From Mycobacterium sp. 141 (GTDB lineage Bacteria; Actinomycetota; Actinomycetes; Mycobacteriales; Mycobacteriaceae): a stretch of 64,000 nucleotides of DNA. The stretch lies in NCBI RefSeq assembly GCF_000382405.1, contig NZ_KB908270.1:34340-98339 (forward strand). The letters are read 5' to 3'. Shown here one piece after another: positions 7,898 through 15,586 of this stretch. The notes under the pieces are model-generated. The model did no database searches and was not told the origin of the DNA. It worked only from the letters and a program-made list of their open reading frames with translations. Each line of letters starts with the position of its first letter. Positions within the stretch are counted from its first letter, which is position 1. The translations under genes and the position numbers were made by a program.

Positions 7898-9130
7898 ATG
7901 ACAGCAGGACTCGCCATCCCTTCGGTTCACGCGATACGAGCCGCTTTGGAGGGCGTAGACGGAGCGATTCGCGACAACCCCTTGCCGGAGGATGCGCACG
8001 ACGGGACCGATCCTGCCGTCGAAATCTGGGTGTCCGAGCCCGACGTCGGTAGAGAGTTCGCTGCCTTGGACAACCCCGATCCGACGATCGATGACGACGT
8101 CATCGCATCAGATGGGCCGGCCGTCATCTTCGAAATTCCGCCCGAAGTGACCGACGCCGATATCGAACACGTTCTTGGACAAGACACGCTCACCGAGATG
8201 AGTCGCCTGCACGAAATCCGGGGCATCGACGCATACGGCTGGTACGTCACCTTCCACCAGCGCACGGCGCAGCACGGCGTTCACATTCCCCTCGAAGGTG
8301 CGCTGCTCATGGCCGCCCGGGTATTTCATCATCCGCCCATAGCGGACGAACGGAAGGTCAATCTCGCCTTCCACGCCATCCTGCGCCACGAACTGTTCCA
8401 TTTTGCCGCGGACTGCATGGCGGCCAACTGGGAACTCGCGACGGACACGGCGATGTACTGGAAGGCAAAGGAAAAGCACCGCAACGCACAGGGATACGTC
8501 GAGCACGAAGAAGCTATGGCAAACGCCTACATGCTCCGCGGTTTCCAGCACCCACGCCGCTTGCTTGCCAACTCTGGCGGCGCATCACCTGCGTTGAAGG
8601 GCTACACCAGGCAGCAACCCGCGGGATACAAAGAGGCCTACCGGTACGCCGGGTCGCGAGCGGCCTACATGAAGGGCTGTCGTGACCTGTCCACACAGGT
8701 TCAGCACGCCTCCGGTCTGCCGCCGGTGCCCGCGGCGATGGATACGCTTCTGCTCTACGCAGATCCGTTCCGCATTGACTGGACTCGATGCCCGATCATG
8801 ATCAGCGATCGGTTGGATCTTCGGCGCTTACTCGGGATCAACATCGATTTCTTTACCTGTATCCCGGCGGTCACCGAAACGCCGAAGTTCGAGAAATCCC
8901 TCAAAAAGCTCGGCCCAACGGTGCAGGAGAAGTGGCTGGAGCAAAAAAGCAAACTGGCACAAAGCACGTCCCTAAACAGCCTGGGTTTCCAGAAATGGAC
9001 AAAAGGTGGGACTGACTGTTACTCGGTGAACGTGGGAAGTCACCGAGCGCACCTGCGCCTCGATCGCGGTCAATCGACATGGTCGGCCCTCGATATCGGT
9101 ACCCACCTCGGCATGGGCCATGGCAGCTAG
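7898..9130 (+). CDS. HExxH metallopeptidase-like protein with RelE-like C-terminal domain
   Basis: A 410-residue protein with two parts. Residues ~110-215 include ILRHELFHFAADC (H164-E165-x2-H168), a zincin metallopeptidase motif, with EHEEAMANAY about 36 residues later offering a third metal ligand. Residues ~328-410 (KFEKSLKKLG ... YSVNVGSHRAHLRLDRG ... WSALDIGTHLGMGH) resemble the RelE/YoeB mRNA-interferase fold, although the fold is judged by eye. No signal peptide is visible, so it is probably cytoplasmic. It diverges from the ApeA/DUF3644 cluster across 15 bp, so the two units may be co-regulated. The combination suggests a toxin controlled by, or working with, proteolysis (inference). 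Confidence 0.65.
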   Translation: MTAGLAIPSVHAIRAALEGVDGAIRDNPLPEDAHDGTDPAVEIWVSEPDVGREFAALDNPDPTIDDDVIASDGPAVIFEIPPEVTDADIEHVLGQDTLTEMSRLHEIRGIDAYGWYVTFHQRTAQHGVHIPLEGALLMAARVFHHPPIADERKVNLAFHAILRHELFHFAADCMAANWELATDTAMYWKAKEKHRNAQGYVEHEEAMANAYMLRGFQHPRRLLANSGGASPALKGYTRQQPAGYKEAYRYAGSRAAYMKGCRDLSTQVQHASGLPPVPAAMDTLLLYADPFRIDWTRCPIMISDRLDLRRLLGINIDFFTCIPAVTETPKFEKSLKKLGPTVQEKWLEQKSKLAQSTSLNSLGFQKWTKGGTDCYSVNVGSHRAHLRLDRGQSTWSALDIGTHLGMGHGS

Positions 9131-9499
9131 TTCCATAATGAAAAGTGTTGCAGCAGTGGTTGTCCCGGAAGATCTTTGGACGCGCGGGGTCGTCCAGGCG
9201 TGGGCGCCACCCAGGCAGCGGCGAGGCGGGAGGGCCGGATGGTCCCTCCTCTCTTCATCGGCGCTGTGTGCACTGGTCAAGGTCTACCTCGCGATGCGGC
9301 GGCGCCCAGGTGCGCAACCCTTTGGCACGGCGAGATAATTCTGGCGCCGCACCACTCAGCGCGCAGTCGCGCCCTCCGGCGAGCAAGGCACTTGGCCGAC
9401 CCGGCGTCGGTGGAGGGCCGTACGCTCGGCGTCAGCCACGCCCCGTGTCGGGGACTCGCAGTAACTCCGGGGGAAGCAGCCTAGTGACAATTCGCAAGG
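9131..9499. other. gap between the metallopeptidase gene and IS3, no gene seen
   Basis: GC-rich sequence without a convincing coding frame, ribosome site or strong hairpin. It directly abuts the left inverted repeat of the IS3 element at 9500. Confidence 0.5.
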
Positions 9500-9870
9500 T
9501 GAATCGCCCCGGTGAGTCCGGAGGCTTCATCTCTTGTGAAGGATGGAGTCATGGCAGGTTCGAGAAGTATCCGGCTGAGCTGCGTGAGCGTGCGGTGCGG
9601 ATGGTTGCGGAGGTTCGGGATCAGTACGGGTCGGAGTGGGCGGCGATCGAGTCGGTGGCGGCCAAGCTGGGTATCGGCACCCCGCAGACACTGTTGAGCT
9701 GGGTGCGTCGGGATCAGATCGATGCCGGCAACCGCCCGGGCGTGACCAGTAATATGGCCGAAGAACTCCGCAAGTTGCGCGCTGAGAATCGAGAACTCAA
9801 GCGGGCCAACGATATTCTGAAATCTGCGTCGACTTTCTTCGCGGCGGAGCTCGACCGCCGCCATCGGTGA
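9499..9870 (+). CDS. IS3 transposase OrfA (HTH subunit)
   Basis: The secure part starts at 9556 with RFEKYPAELRERAVRMVAEV, the typical start of IS3 OrfA, followed by an HTH (ESVAAKLGIGTPQTLLSWVR) and a leucine-zipper-like tail (AEELRKLRAENRELKRANDI). The natural start is unclear: an ATG at 9551 is out of frame by one base relative to a plausible ATG-GCN-AGG-TTC start, and the nearest in-frame start is the GTG at 9499, which includes the end of the inverted repeat. A one-base deletion may have disabled initiation. Its stop overlaps the GTG of orfB (GTGA), the usual geometry for frameshifted OrfAB. Confidence 0.85.
   Translation: MNRPGESGGFISCEGWSHGRFEKYPAELRERAVRMVAEVRDQYGSEWAAIESVAAKLGIGTPQTLLSWVRRDQIDAGNRPGVTSNMAEELRKLRAENRELKRANDILKSASTFFAAELDRRHR
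9500..9526 (+). repeat. IS3 left terminal inverted repeat
   Basis: Starts TGAATCGCCCCGGTGAGTCC and continues into GGAGGCT. It pairs with the right end at 12282-12308, with the best match in the outer 13 bases and the GTCCGGAG block. Confidence 0.85.
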
Positions 9871-10493
9871 TCGTCGACTACATCGACACCCACAAACAGG
9901 TTCACGGCGTCGAGCCGATCTGCCGTGCGCTGTCCGCGCATGGTTGCAAGATCGCGCCGTCCACCTACTACGACGCCTGCGTTCGGCGCCAGAATCCGTC
10001 CAAGCGCCAGGTGCGCGATGAGGAACTCAAAGCCGAGATCACCCGTGTGCACCGACAGAACTACTCGGTTTACGGCGCGCGCAAGGTGTGGCTGCAATGC
10101 CGACGCGAGGGCATCGAGGTGGCCCGTTGCACCGTGGAGCGACTGATGGGTGAACTCGGACTGTGCGGGGCGCGCCGCGGAAAGGTCAAGCGCACCACGG
10201 TGGCCGATCCACAGGCCGATCGGCCCGACGATCTGGTCGGCCGCCATTTCCGTCCAAATGCACCGAATATGTTGTGGGTAGCGGACTTTACGTATGTGTC
10301 GACCTGGTCAGGATGGGTGTGTGTGGCGTTCGTGATCGATGCCTACGCCCGGCGGATCGTGGGGTGGCGCAGTGCAACCACGATGACATCACAACTGGTG
10401 CTCGATGCCATCGAGCATGCGATCTGGACCCGCCAACGCGACGGCATCACCGATTTGACCGGCCTGATCCATCACAACGATCGAGGCAGTCAA

Positions 10494-11971
10494 GGCGGAT
10501 TCAACTGGTTGTCGCAACGCCTTGATGATGGAGGTGTGGTGTGGCCAAGCGTAGTGAAGCGAAATCGGTTGGTGGGCGGCGGCAGTGGGCGGCTGATCGG
10601 GCGTTGCAGCCGGCGATGCGATCACCGGGGCGGCCGGAGCCTTCGCGTGCGGTGCAGCGCCAGTTTTGGCGGTTGATCGCCAGGGGCGTCTCGACTGATG
10701 AGGCCGCTGCGGAGGTCGGCGTGTCGAGGCCGGTGGCGAGCAGGTGGTTCCGTCACGCTGGCGGCATGTCGTTGATCAGTCTGGATGAGCCCACGGGCCG
10801 CTGTCTGTCGTTCGCCGAGCGGGAGGAGATCGCGCTGCTGCGCGCGAAGGGTGCCGGGGTGCGTGAGATCGCCCGCGAGATCACGCGTGACCCGTCGACG
10901 GTCTCTCGGGAGCTGCGGCGCAACGCGGCCACCCGCGGCGGCACCCAGGTTTATCGCGCAGGGGTGGCGCAGTGGAAGGCCCAGCAAGCAGCAAAGCGCC
11001 CGAAACCCGCGATACTCGCGGTCAACTCTGCGCTGCGTGAGTATGTGCAGCAGCGACTCGATGGCAGCGTCCGCCGGCCCGGCGGCACCATCGTCGTCGG
11101 TCCGGCGACCCGAGCGTGGAAGGGACGCAACAAACCGCACCGCCAGGACCGGCGGTGGTCCACGGCATGGAGCCCGGAACAGATTGCCCACCGCTTGCCG
11201 ATGGATTTCCCCGATGATGAGTCCATGCGCATCAGTCATGAGGCGATCTATCAGTCCTTGTTCATCGAAGGGCGTGGGGCGCTCAAACGGGAGTTGGTGG
11301 CGCGGTTGCGGACCGGCCGGGTACTGCGGGTTCCGCGGGCCAGGACACAGAACAAACCGCAGGGACATGTGACCTCGGATGTGGTGATCAGCAAACGCCC
11401 TGCCGAAGCCGCCGATCGTGCCGTTCCCGGGCACTGGGAGGGTGATCTGATCATCGGCACCGGCCGCTCGGCGATCGGCACGGTCGTGGAGCGCAAGAGC
11501 CGCTCGGTGATGTTGGTGCATCTTCCCCGCCTCGATGGGTGGGGTCTGGCGCCGCCGCGCAAGAACGGGCCGGCGCTCAGCGGCTACGGCACCGAGGCGA
11601 TGAATGTCGCCTTGCTCGCCTCGCTGGCGCAGTTGCCGGCGCAGTTGCGTCAGACGTTGACGTGGGATCGGGGCAAGGAGTTGGCCGCGCACGCCCAGTT
11701 CACCTTCGAGACCGGGACGAAGGTGTTTTCGCTGACCCGCACTCTCCGTGGCAGCGGCCGACGAACGAGAATACCAATGGTGTTCTGCGTCAGTACTTTC
11801 CGAAAGGCACCGACCTGTCCCGATGGTCTGCCCAGGACCTCGAAGCAGTCGCGCTGACGCTCAACAACAGACCACGCAAGGTCCTCGACTGGAAGACTCC
11901 CGCCGAAGTCTTTGCCCGACAGCTACACTCACTACAACAACCCGGTGTTGCATCGACCGATTGAACATACC
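10494..11971 (+). mobile_element. IS30-family insertion sequence inside IS3 orfB
   Basis: A 1478-bp insert flanked by a 3-bp duplication, CAA at 10491-10493 and 11972-11974. Imperfect terminal inverted repeats are visible: the left end starts GGCGGATTCAACTGGTTG and the complement of the right end starts GGTATGTTCAATCGGTCG; the two share about 18 of 28 positions, including TTCAA and GCAAC. It encodes one IS30-type transposase in the same direction as the IS3 genes. Confidence 0.85.
10541..11964 (+). pseudogene. IS30-family transposase with a one-base frameshift
   Basis: The GTG at 10541 follows a GGAGG site. The protein has an N-terminal HTH, the IS30 HTH region (LSFAEREEIALLRAKGAGVREIA), and DDE residues in GHWEGDLIIG, TLTWDRGKEL and, in another frame, PTNENTNGVLRQYF. 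The frame changes at a run of four T at 11726-11729: the first frame runs on to a stop near 11857, while the conserved FADPHSPWQRP continuation and the true C-terminus lie one frame away and end at 11964. Loss of one T is the simplest reading. It is either inactive or a homopolymer sequencing error. Confidence 0.85.
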
Positions 11972-12281
11972 CAATACACGTCGATCGCATTCACCGACCG
12001 ATTGATCGAAGCCGGCATCGACGCCTCGATCGGGGCCACTGGCAACTCCTTGACAACGCCCTGGCCGAGACGATCAACGGTCTCTACAAGACCGAACTGA
12101 TCAAGCCTTTCGGGCCGTGGCGCACTGTCGACCAGGTCGAAGTGGCCACCCTGGAATGGGTCGACTGGTTCAACCACCGCCGACTCTACGAGTACTGCGG
12201 CGACATGCCACCAGCCGAATGCGAGGCGTTGTACTACCGTCACCACCGAACTCAGCAGATCGCCGAGTTCTCAAACCAGTA

Positions 12282-12308
12282 GGTCTCCGGACACGCCGGG
12301 GCGATTCA
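12282..12308 (-). repeat. IS3 right terminal inverted repeat
   Basis: Read inward on the complementary strand it starts TGAATCGCCCCGGCGTGTCC and continues GGAGACC. It begins at the last base of the orfB stop codon (12280-12282). Confidence 0.85.
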
Positions 12309-12341
12309 CGATCAATTTATGGGCCTGAGCAGAACAGGTAC

Positions 12342-12367
12342 CAAATGATACCAAGTGGTATCATTTG
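12342..12367. promoter_or_regulatory. palindromic operator and -10 box of the toxin-antitoxin operon
   Basis: CAAATGATACC (12342-12352) and GGTATCATTTG (12357-12367) are perfect 11-bp inverted arms separated by AAGT. The right arm contains TATCAT at 12359-12364, a TANNNT -10 box ending 7 nt before the antitoxin ATG, so transcription is probably leaderless and the bound antitoxin would cover the promoter. This is the usual autoregulation of RHH antitoxins. Confidence 0.7.
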
Positions 12368-12371
12368 ACAC

Positions 12372-12572
12372 ATGGCGATGACATTGCGACTGTCCGATGA
12401 GCAGACCGCTCGGCTGCGTGAAACAGCCGAGCGTGAAGGCGCGTCCATGCAAGCTACGGCTATCCGGGCCATTGAGCTGTACGTGGACCGCCGCACCGCC
12501 CGACGCGACGAGCTGCTTGCCCAGATCGTTAAGCGCGACGCGGGTCTGCTGAAGCGCCTAGCTGATTCGTGA
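12372..12572 (+). CDS. ribbon-helix-helix antitoxin
   Basis: A 66-residue protein. Its start, MTLRLSDEQTARLRETAERE, followed by a second helix with RAIELYV, is the ribbon-helix-helix pattern of CopG-type DNA-binding antitoxins. The Arg-rich C-terminal tail would neutralise the toxin. The ATG at 12372 is favoured by the leaderless promoter; a second ATG lies two codons later. Its TGA overlaps the GTG of the toxin (GTGA), giving coupled translation. It should repress its own operon through the palindrome just upstream. Confidence 0.8.
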   Translation: MAMTLRLSDEQTARLRETAEREGASMQATAIRAIELYVDRRTARRDELLAQIVKRDAGLLKRLADS

Positions 12573-12949
12573 TCGACTACCTCGACCTCGATGACTTGCT
12601 CGTCACGGCGCGCGCCTACCTCGGTCACGAAGCCGAGGTAGGAGACTACGGATTGCTCGAATCGGCGCTGGCTCGGCCAAAAGCGTCCGTGTTCGGTGAG
12701 GACGCCTATCCCACGGTCCACGAGAAGGCCGCTTCTCTGCTGGAATCGCTGGTCAAGAACCATGCACTTGTGGACGGCAATAAGCGCCTGGGCTGGGTCG
12801 CCACCAGCCTGTTCTATGGACTCAATGGCTACGATCCATCAGCCACAGAAGACGAGCAATACGACTTCGTCATGTCCGTAGCAACCGGCGAACTATCCAC
12901 GGTCGCGAAGATTGCAAGCCGTCTGGCCGAACTGTTTGTCCCGGCGTAG
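12569..12949 (+). CDS. doc: Doc-type (Fic-fold) toxin
   Basis: A 126-residue protein of the size of death-on-curing toxins, which phosphorylate elongation factor Tu and stop translation. The Fic/Doc signature is present as KNHALVDGNKRLGW (H65 to R73), matching HxFx[D/N]xNKR except that Leu replaces the usual Phe. Helices around it (DLDDLLVTARAYLG; EKAASLLESLVKNH; ASRLAELFV) agree with the fold. It is cotranscribed with the RHH antitoxin, which is not the Phd partner of classical P1 Doc but is common in actinobacterial Doc pairs. It lies 260 bp from the right end of the IS3 element. Confidence 0.85.
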   Translation: MIDYLDLDDLLVTARAYLGHEAEVGDYGLLESALARPKASVFGEDAYPTVHEKAASLLESLVKNHALVDGNKRLGWVATSLFYGLNGYDPSATEDEQYDFVMSVATGELSTVAKIASRLAELFVPA

Positions 12950-13055
12950 CTCCACCTGACATCACTCTCCACGCAGAGCGCAAGGGTCAGCAGTACCAGC
13001 TTTCGGGAGACCCGGTCCAGGCCTCAACAAGGTAAAGCCGGGGTGACGCAGCCGG

Positions 13056-14063
13056 GTGACCGGTCCCTATGACGAGGCAAGTCTGGCCACCGGCCCTTAT
13101 CTTCGATATGTGACTAGCAACGAAGGAACGCCGCAGAATCCTGCCGAGATGTCGGGTATCAATGACCAGGATGTTCGTAATCTTGTATTGAACCTAGCTA
13201 CATTTATCAACGATCTTGTACAGATTCCTCCGTACGAGCCGAACGTAGATATGGCCGAGATCGACGCATCATATTCCTCAACGCTATACCAGGCGCCATT
13301 GACATACACGCATCAATTGATGCGGTATCTACTGGAGGGCGTAAGAGATTCTTTGCTGGGTATTTCAAATACATTTTCGTGCAATTCAATATCGTACATA
13401 CCGGCTGCGGCTTTGGTACGACAGATCGCCGAGTACAGCGCTGCCGTAAGCTATATATCCGATCCGGCAGATTCAGCTCAGATGCGCATCTCAAAAATGC
13501 TCGATATGACTCTATCTTCACTCGTTCAAAATGAAAATGGCGGACATCACCATCCTAAAGTCAGGCAGTTTTATGCGAGATCTAGAGACAGGATCGCAGG
13601 ATGGAAGGGCGGTACCGATCTACCTAGAGTTAAGAAGCGATTCGTAAACAAGTCGCATGCGGTCGCCGAGCTGTTTAAAGATTTGCCGGACGAGTATCTA
13701 GGCAAAGGATATTACGATCGGTTGAGTGGCCTCGCTCATCCTTCTGTTGTCGATCTCACACATGCTATGGAGCTGATGTGGCGAGAAAATCCTGCAATGC
13801 AGGCAACGCATTACGGTGAAGCGTGTGCGGATATTTTAGTGGGTGCAAGATGCGCATTTTTCGCGGTCGTACGTTCGACTCAGTTTCACGTGCCCCGGAC
13901 AGAGTTGGAGCGTGACTTGGTGCAGGTCAGGATCGAACAGCTCCGCTGGTTCATTACGGAATTACTGGCGAGACTGAGCGCATTTCGCAAAACAGCCTCG
14001 GAACGTGCGGACGAAGCGTTCCGATTTGCCGGAATGGAAAGACCAGACGACTTTTTCGAGTAG
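13056..14063 (+). CDS. hypothetical helical protein with lower GC
   Basis: A 335-residue protein with a GTG start; no family recognised. It is predicted mostly helical. Residues ~117-147 (ALVRQIAEYSAAVSYISDP then QMRISKML) and the later YDRLSGLAHPS echo motifs in the gene at 6701-7882. Base composition is visibly richer in A and T than its neighbours and uses codons such as ATA, AGA and CTA freely, a sign of acquisition from a different source. It stands alone between the toxin-antitoxin pair and a convergent two-gene module. Confidence 0.55.
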   Translation: MTGPYDEASLATGPYLRYVTSNEGTPQNPAEMSGINDQDVRNLVLNLATFINDLVQIPPYEPNVDMAEIDASYSSTLYQAPLTYTHQLMRYLLEGVRDSLLGISNTFSCNSISYIPAAALVRQIAEYSAAVSYISDPADSAQMRISKMLDMTLSSLVQNENGGHHHPKVRQFYARSRDRIAGWKGGTDLPRVKKRFVNKSHAVAELFKDLPDEYLGKGYYDRLSGLAHPSVVDLTHAMELMWRENPAMQATHYGEACADILVGARCAFFAVVRSTQFHVPRTELERDLVQVRIEQLRWFITELLARLSAFRKTASERADEAFRFAGMERPDDFFE

Positions 14064-14177
14064 TAATCGTCGACCTAGCATCGTCGGCCTATTCACCGGT
14101 ACACCGTTACCATCGTCATCGCAAGCATCTGTCGACGACATCCCCGTCGGAACAACGACATTCGCGGCGCTCCGAAG

Positions 14178-14789
14178 CTATGCGAATGCCTGGTCTGACC
14201 GCATGCGGTACATCTTCAGGCCGAGCAGCCGCCACGTGATCGGAACTATTCCGATACCCGTTCCGACGAGCAAAGCCACCGCACCAGAACCGACGATCGC
14301 TCGCCAGTCCCAACAGGAGTGCTCGCCGGGCCCAATGACCAGTGCTCCCGCCGCGACCGGAACAGCCAAGAAGGCGTACACCAAACCGGTCCGTAGCCAG
14401 GCCGCCCACATGAAGATCTTGTCCAACTCCTGTTTCGTGGCGGTCTTGAGCGCGGTGTAGGCCGCCTCCGCTTTCTCAGCCTCACCCGCGGCCGCCTGCT
14501 GGGCCTCGGGTTTCATCGTGATATCCGCTGCCGCTTTAATCGCCTCGGCCCTAGCGGTTTTCGCTGCTTCCGACAGCCCTTGTACCTGCTCAGATGAGGA
14601 TGTGAGTTCCTCTCTGATGTACGGGCCAACCAACGCGGCGCCAGGTAACAGAAAGGCCAGGATCGCTGCAGCCGACGGGAACGCCACTGCTGAGAAGTCG
14701 ATGTGGTTCCGGTTCGCGAAGAAGGCGAGCAGAAGCCATCCGATCAACGGAGCAGCTCCGAGCGCGAGCGCCGTCATAGTTTTTGACAT
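14178..14789 (-). CDS. small membrane protein with cytoplasmic coiled coil
   Basis: 203 residues. Two hydrophobic helices (about 6-25 and 37-57), an Ala/Glu/Lys-rich coiled coil (about 60-120), then two more (about 127-148 and 160-182). The arrangement of membrane pairs around a coiled coil recalls membrane effectors of defence modules, but no family can be named. The ATG follows the stop codon of the upstream gene with no base between them (TAG then ATG), so the two are translated together. Confidence 0.6.
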   Translation of the reverse strand: MSKTMTALALGAAPLIGWLLLAFFANRNHIDFSAVAFPSAAAILAFLLPGAALVGPYIREELTSSSEQVQGLSEAAKTARAEAIKAAADITMKPEAQQAAAGEAEKAEAAYTALKTATKQELDKIFMWAAWLRTGLVYAFLAVPVAAGALVIGPGEHSCWDWRAIVGSGAVALLVGTGIGIVPITWRLLGLKMYRMRSDQAFA

Positions 14790-15269
14790 CTAGCCATACC
14801 TGTTCTCGCCGGCGATGCACCTGCGCACACAGTCTGAATCTCCTCGGCAGCGTTGAATGCACTGATTGATCGCGACTGTGCCCCGCATCGCTACCGCTCG
14901 TGCGTGCGCATTCAGCAGTGAGTCGAGCACGGTTGCGGTCTCCAACAGCCGGTCGTAGTCGTCTTTGTAGCCCGACTCTTCTACGTAGGAGTCGAATCTT
15001 CCGGCACCGAACAACTGCCGGTACCTCCCTGGACCGACGGTGCCAGACCCTGCGCTGCCATCATCGAACCGACTGCCCTCGATGTCCACCGCGTAACCAA
15101 ACACCAGTGCATGGGTGATCCAGAAGACTCGCCGTCCTGACAGCATCGACAGCACCGCTGTCTCGAATGGGTCGCGAATCTGTGAGAGGGCTCGAAAGTC
15201 ACTGTCGCCAGGATCAAAGACCGTACTGAGAACAGGGAAGGCACTGATCACATCGCTGGCCAAAGTCAT
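14790..15269 (-). CDS. unknown protein with Cys-rich C-terminal tail
   Basis: 159 residues, no family recognised. The body begins TLASDVISAFPVLSTVFDPG and contains DPFETAVLSMLSGRRVFWI. The last ~25 residues hold four cysteines in CIQRCRGDSDCVRRC, a compact CxxxC-x5-CxxxC pattern that could bind a metal or form disulfides. It is directly coupled to the membrane protein that follows. Confidence 0.5.
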   Translation of the reverse strand: MTLASDVISAFPVLSTVFDPGDSDFRALSQIRDPFETAVLSMLSGRRVFWITHALVFGYAVDIEGSRFDDGSAGSGTVGPGRYRQLFGAGRFDSYVEESGYKDDYDRLLETATVLDSLLNAHARAVAMRGTVAINQCIQRCRGDSDCVRRCIAGENRYG

Positions 15270-15443
15270 TGCCCTAGCCTAGGATCGCGCCCGGCTCCGG
15301 TACGTCAAAACCACTGATTCCCAAAAGTAGGACAGGGCCTGACGCGGGGATCGATCTGACGGGCACCGGTGAAGGGCAACACCTACAGCGCTCCGGGATG
15401 AGAGCATCGAGGTGGGTCACCTGATCGGTATCGCTCCAGATGA

Positions 15444-15470
15444 CTGTTGACCAGTCAACTGGCTCAACAG
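15444..15470. terminator. hairpin in the gap 15270-15586
   Basis: CTGTTGACCAGT and ACTGGCTCAACAG can pair into a 12-bp stem with one bulged C and a 2-nt CA loop (15444-15470). It lies about 115 nt downstream of the leftward diflavin-reductase gene, in a 317-bp stretch with no evident gene. No T-run follows on the minus strand, so its role as terminator is uncertain. Confidence 0.35.
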
Positions 15471-15586
15471 TTTCGGCCTTTCGGCAGGGGTCAGCTCGAG
15501 TCCGACAGCGGGCGTTTAGTATTCCCCCGTGTGACTGAGCCGCTGCCCCGGCCGAAAGCCGTTTGACCGTGCAGCTTTCGCGACCG

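Larger units (their letters stand above)
9867..12282 (+). pseudogene. IS3 transposase OrfB, split by IS30 insertion
   Basis: The first piece (9867-10493, GTG start) carries the two catalytic aspartates of the DDE core: WVADFTYVST and HHNDRGSQ. The second piece (11975-12282) resumes with YTSIAFTDRLIEAGIDASIG and ALAETINGLYKTELI, whose Glu completes the triad, and ends KPxGPWRT ... EFSNQ. Removing the insert 10494-11971 and one copy of the CAA duplication restores an apparently continuous reading frame, so the interruption looks recent. Confidence 0.9.
9500..12308 (+). mobile_element. IS3-family insertion sequence, interrupted by an IS30-family element
   Basis: The left end begins TGAATCGCCCCGG at 9500; the right end, read on the complement from 12308, begins with the same 13 bases. 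Both continue into a ...GTCCGGAG stretch (about 24 of the first 27 bases identical), giving terminal inverted repeats. Inside are an orfA and an orfB with the DDE integrase core of IS3 transposases; orfB is cut by an IS30-family element. Without that insert and its 3-bp duplication the element would be about 1.33 kb, a normal IS3 size. No target duplication is seen at its outer ends (AGG on the left, CGA on the right). Confidence 0.9.
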
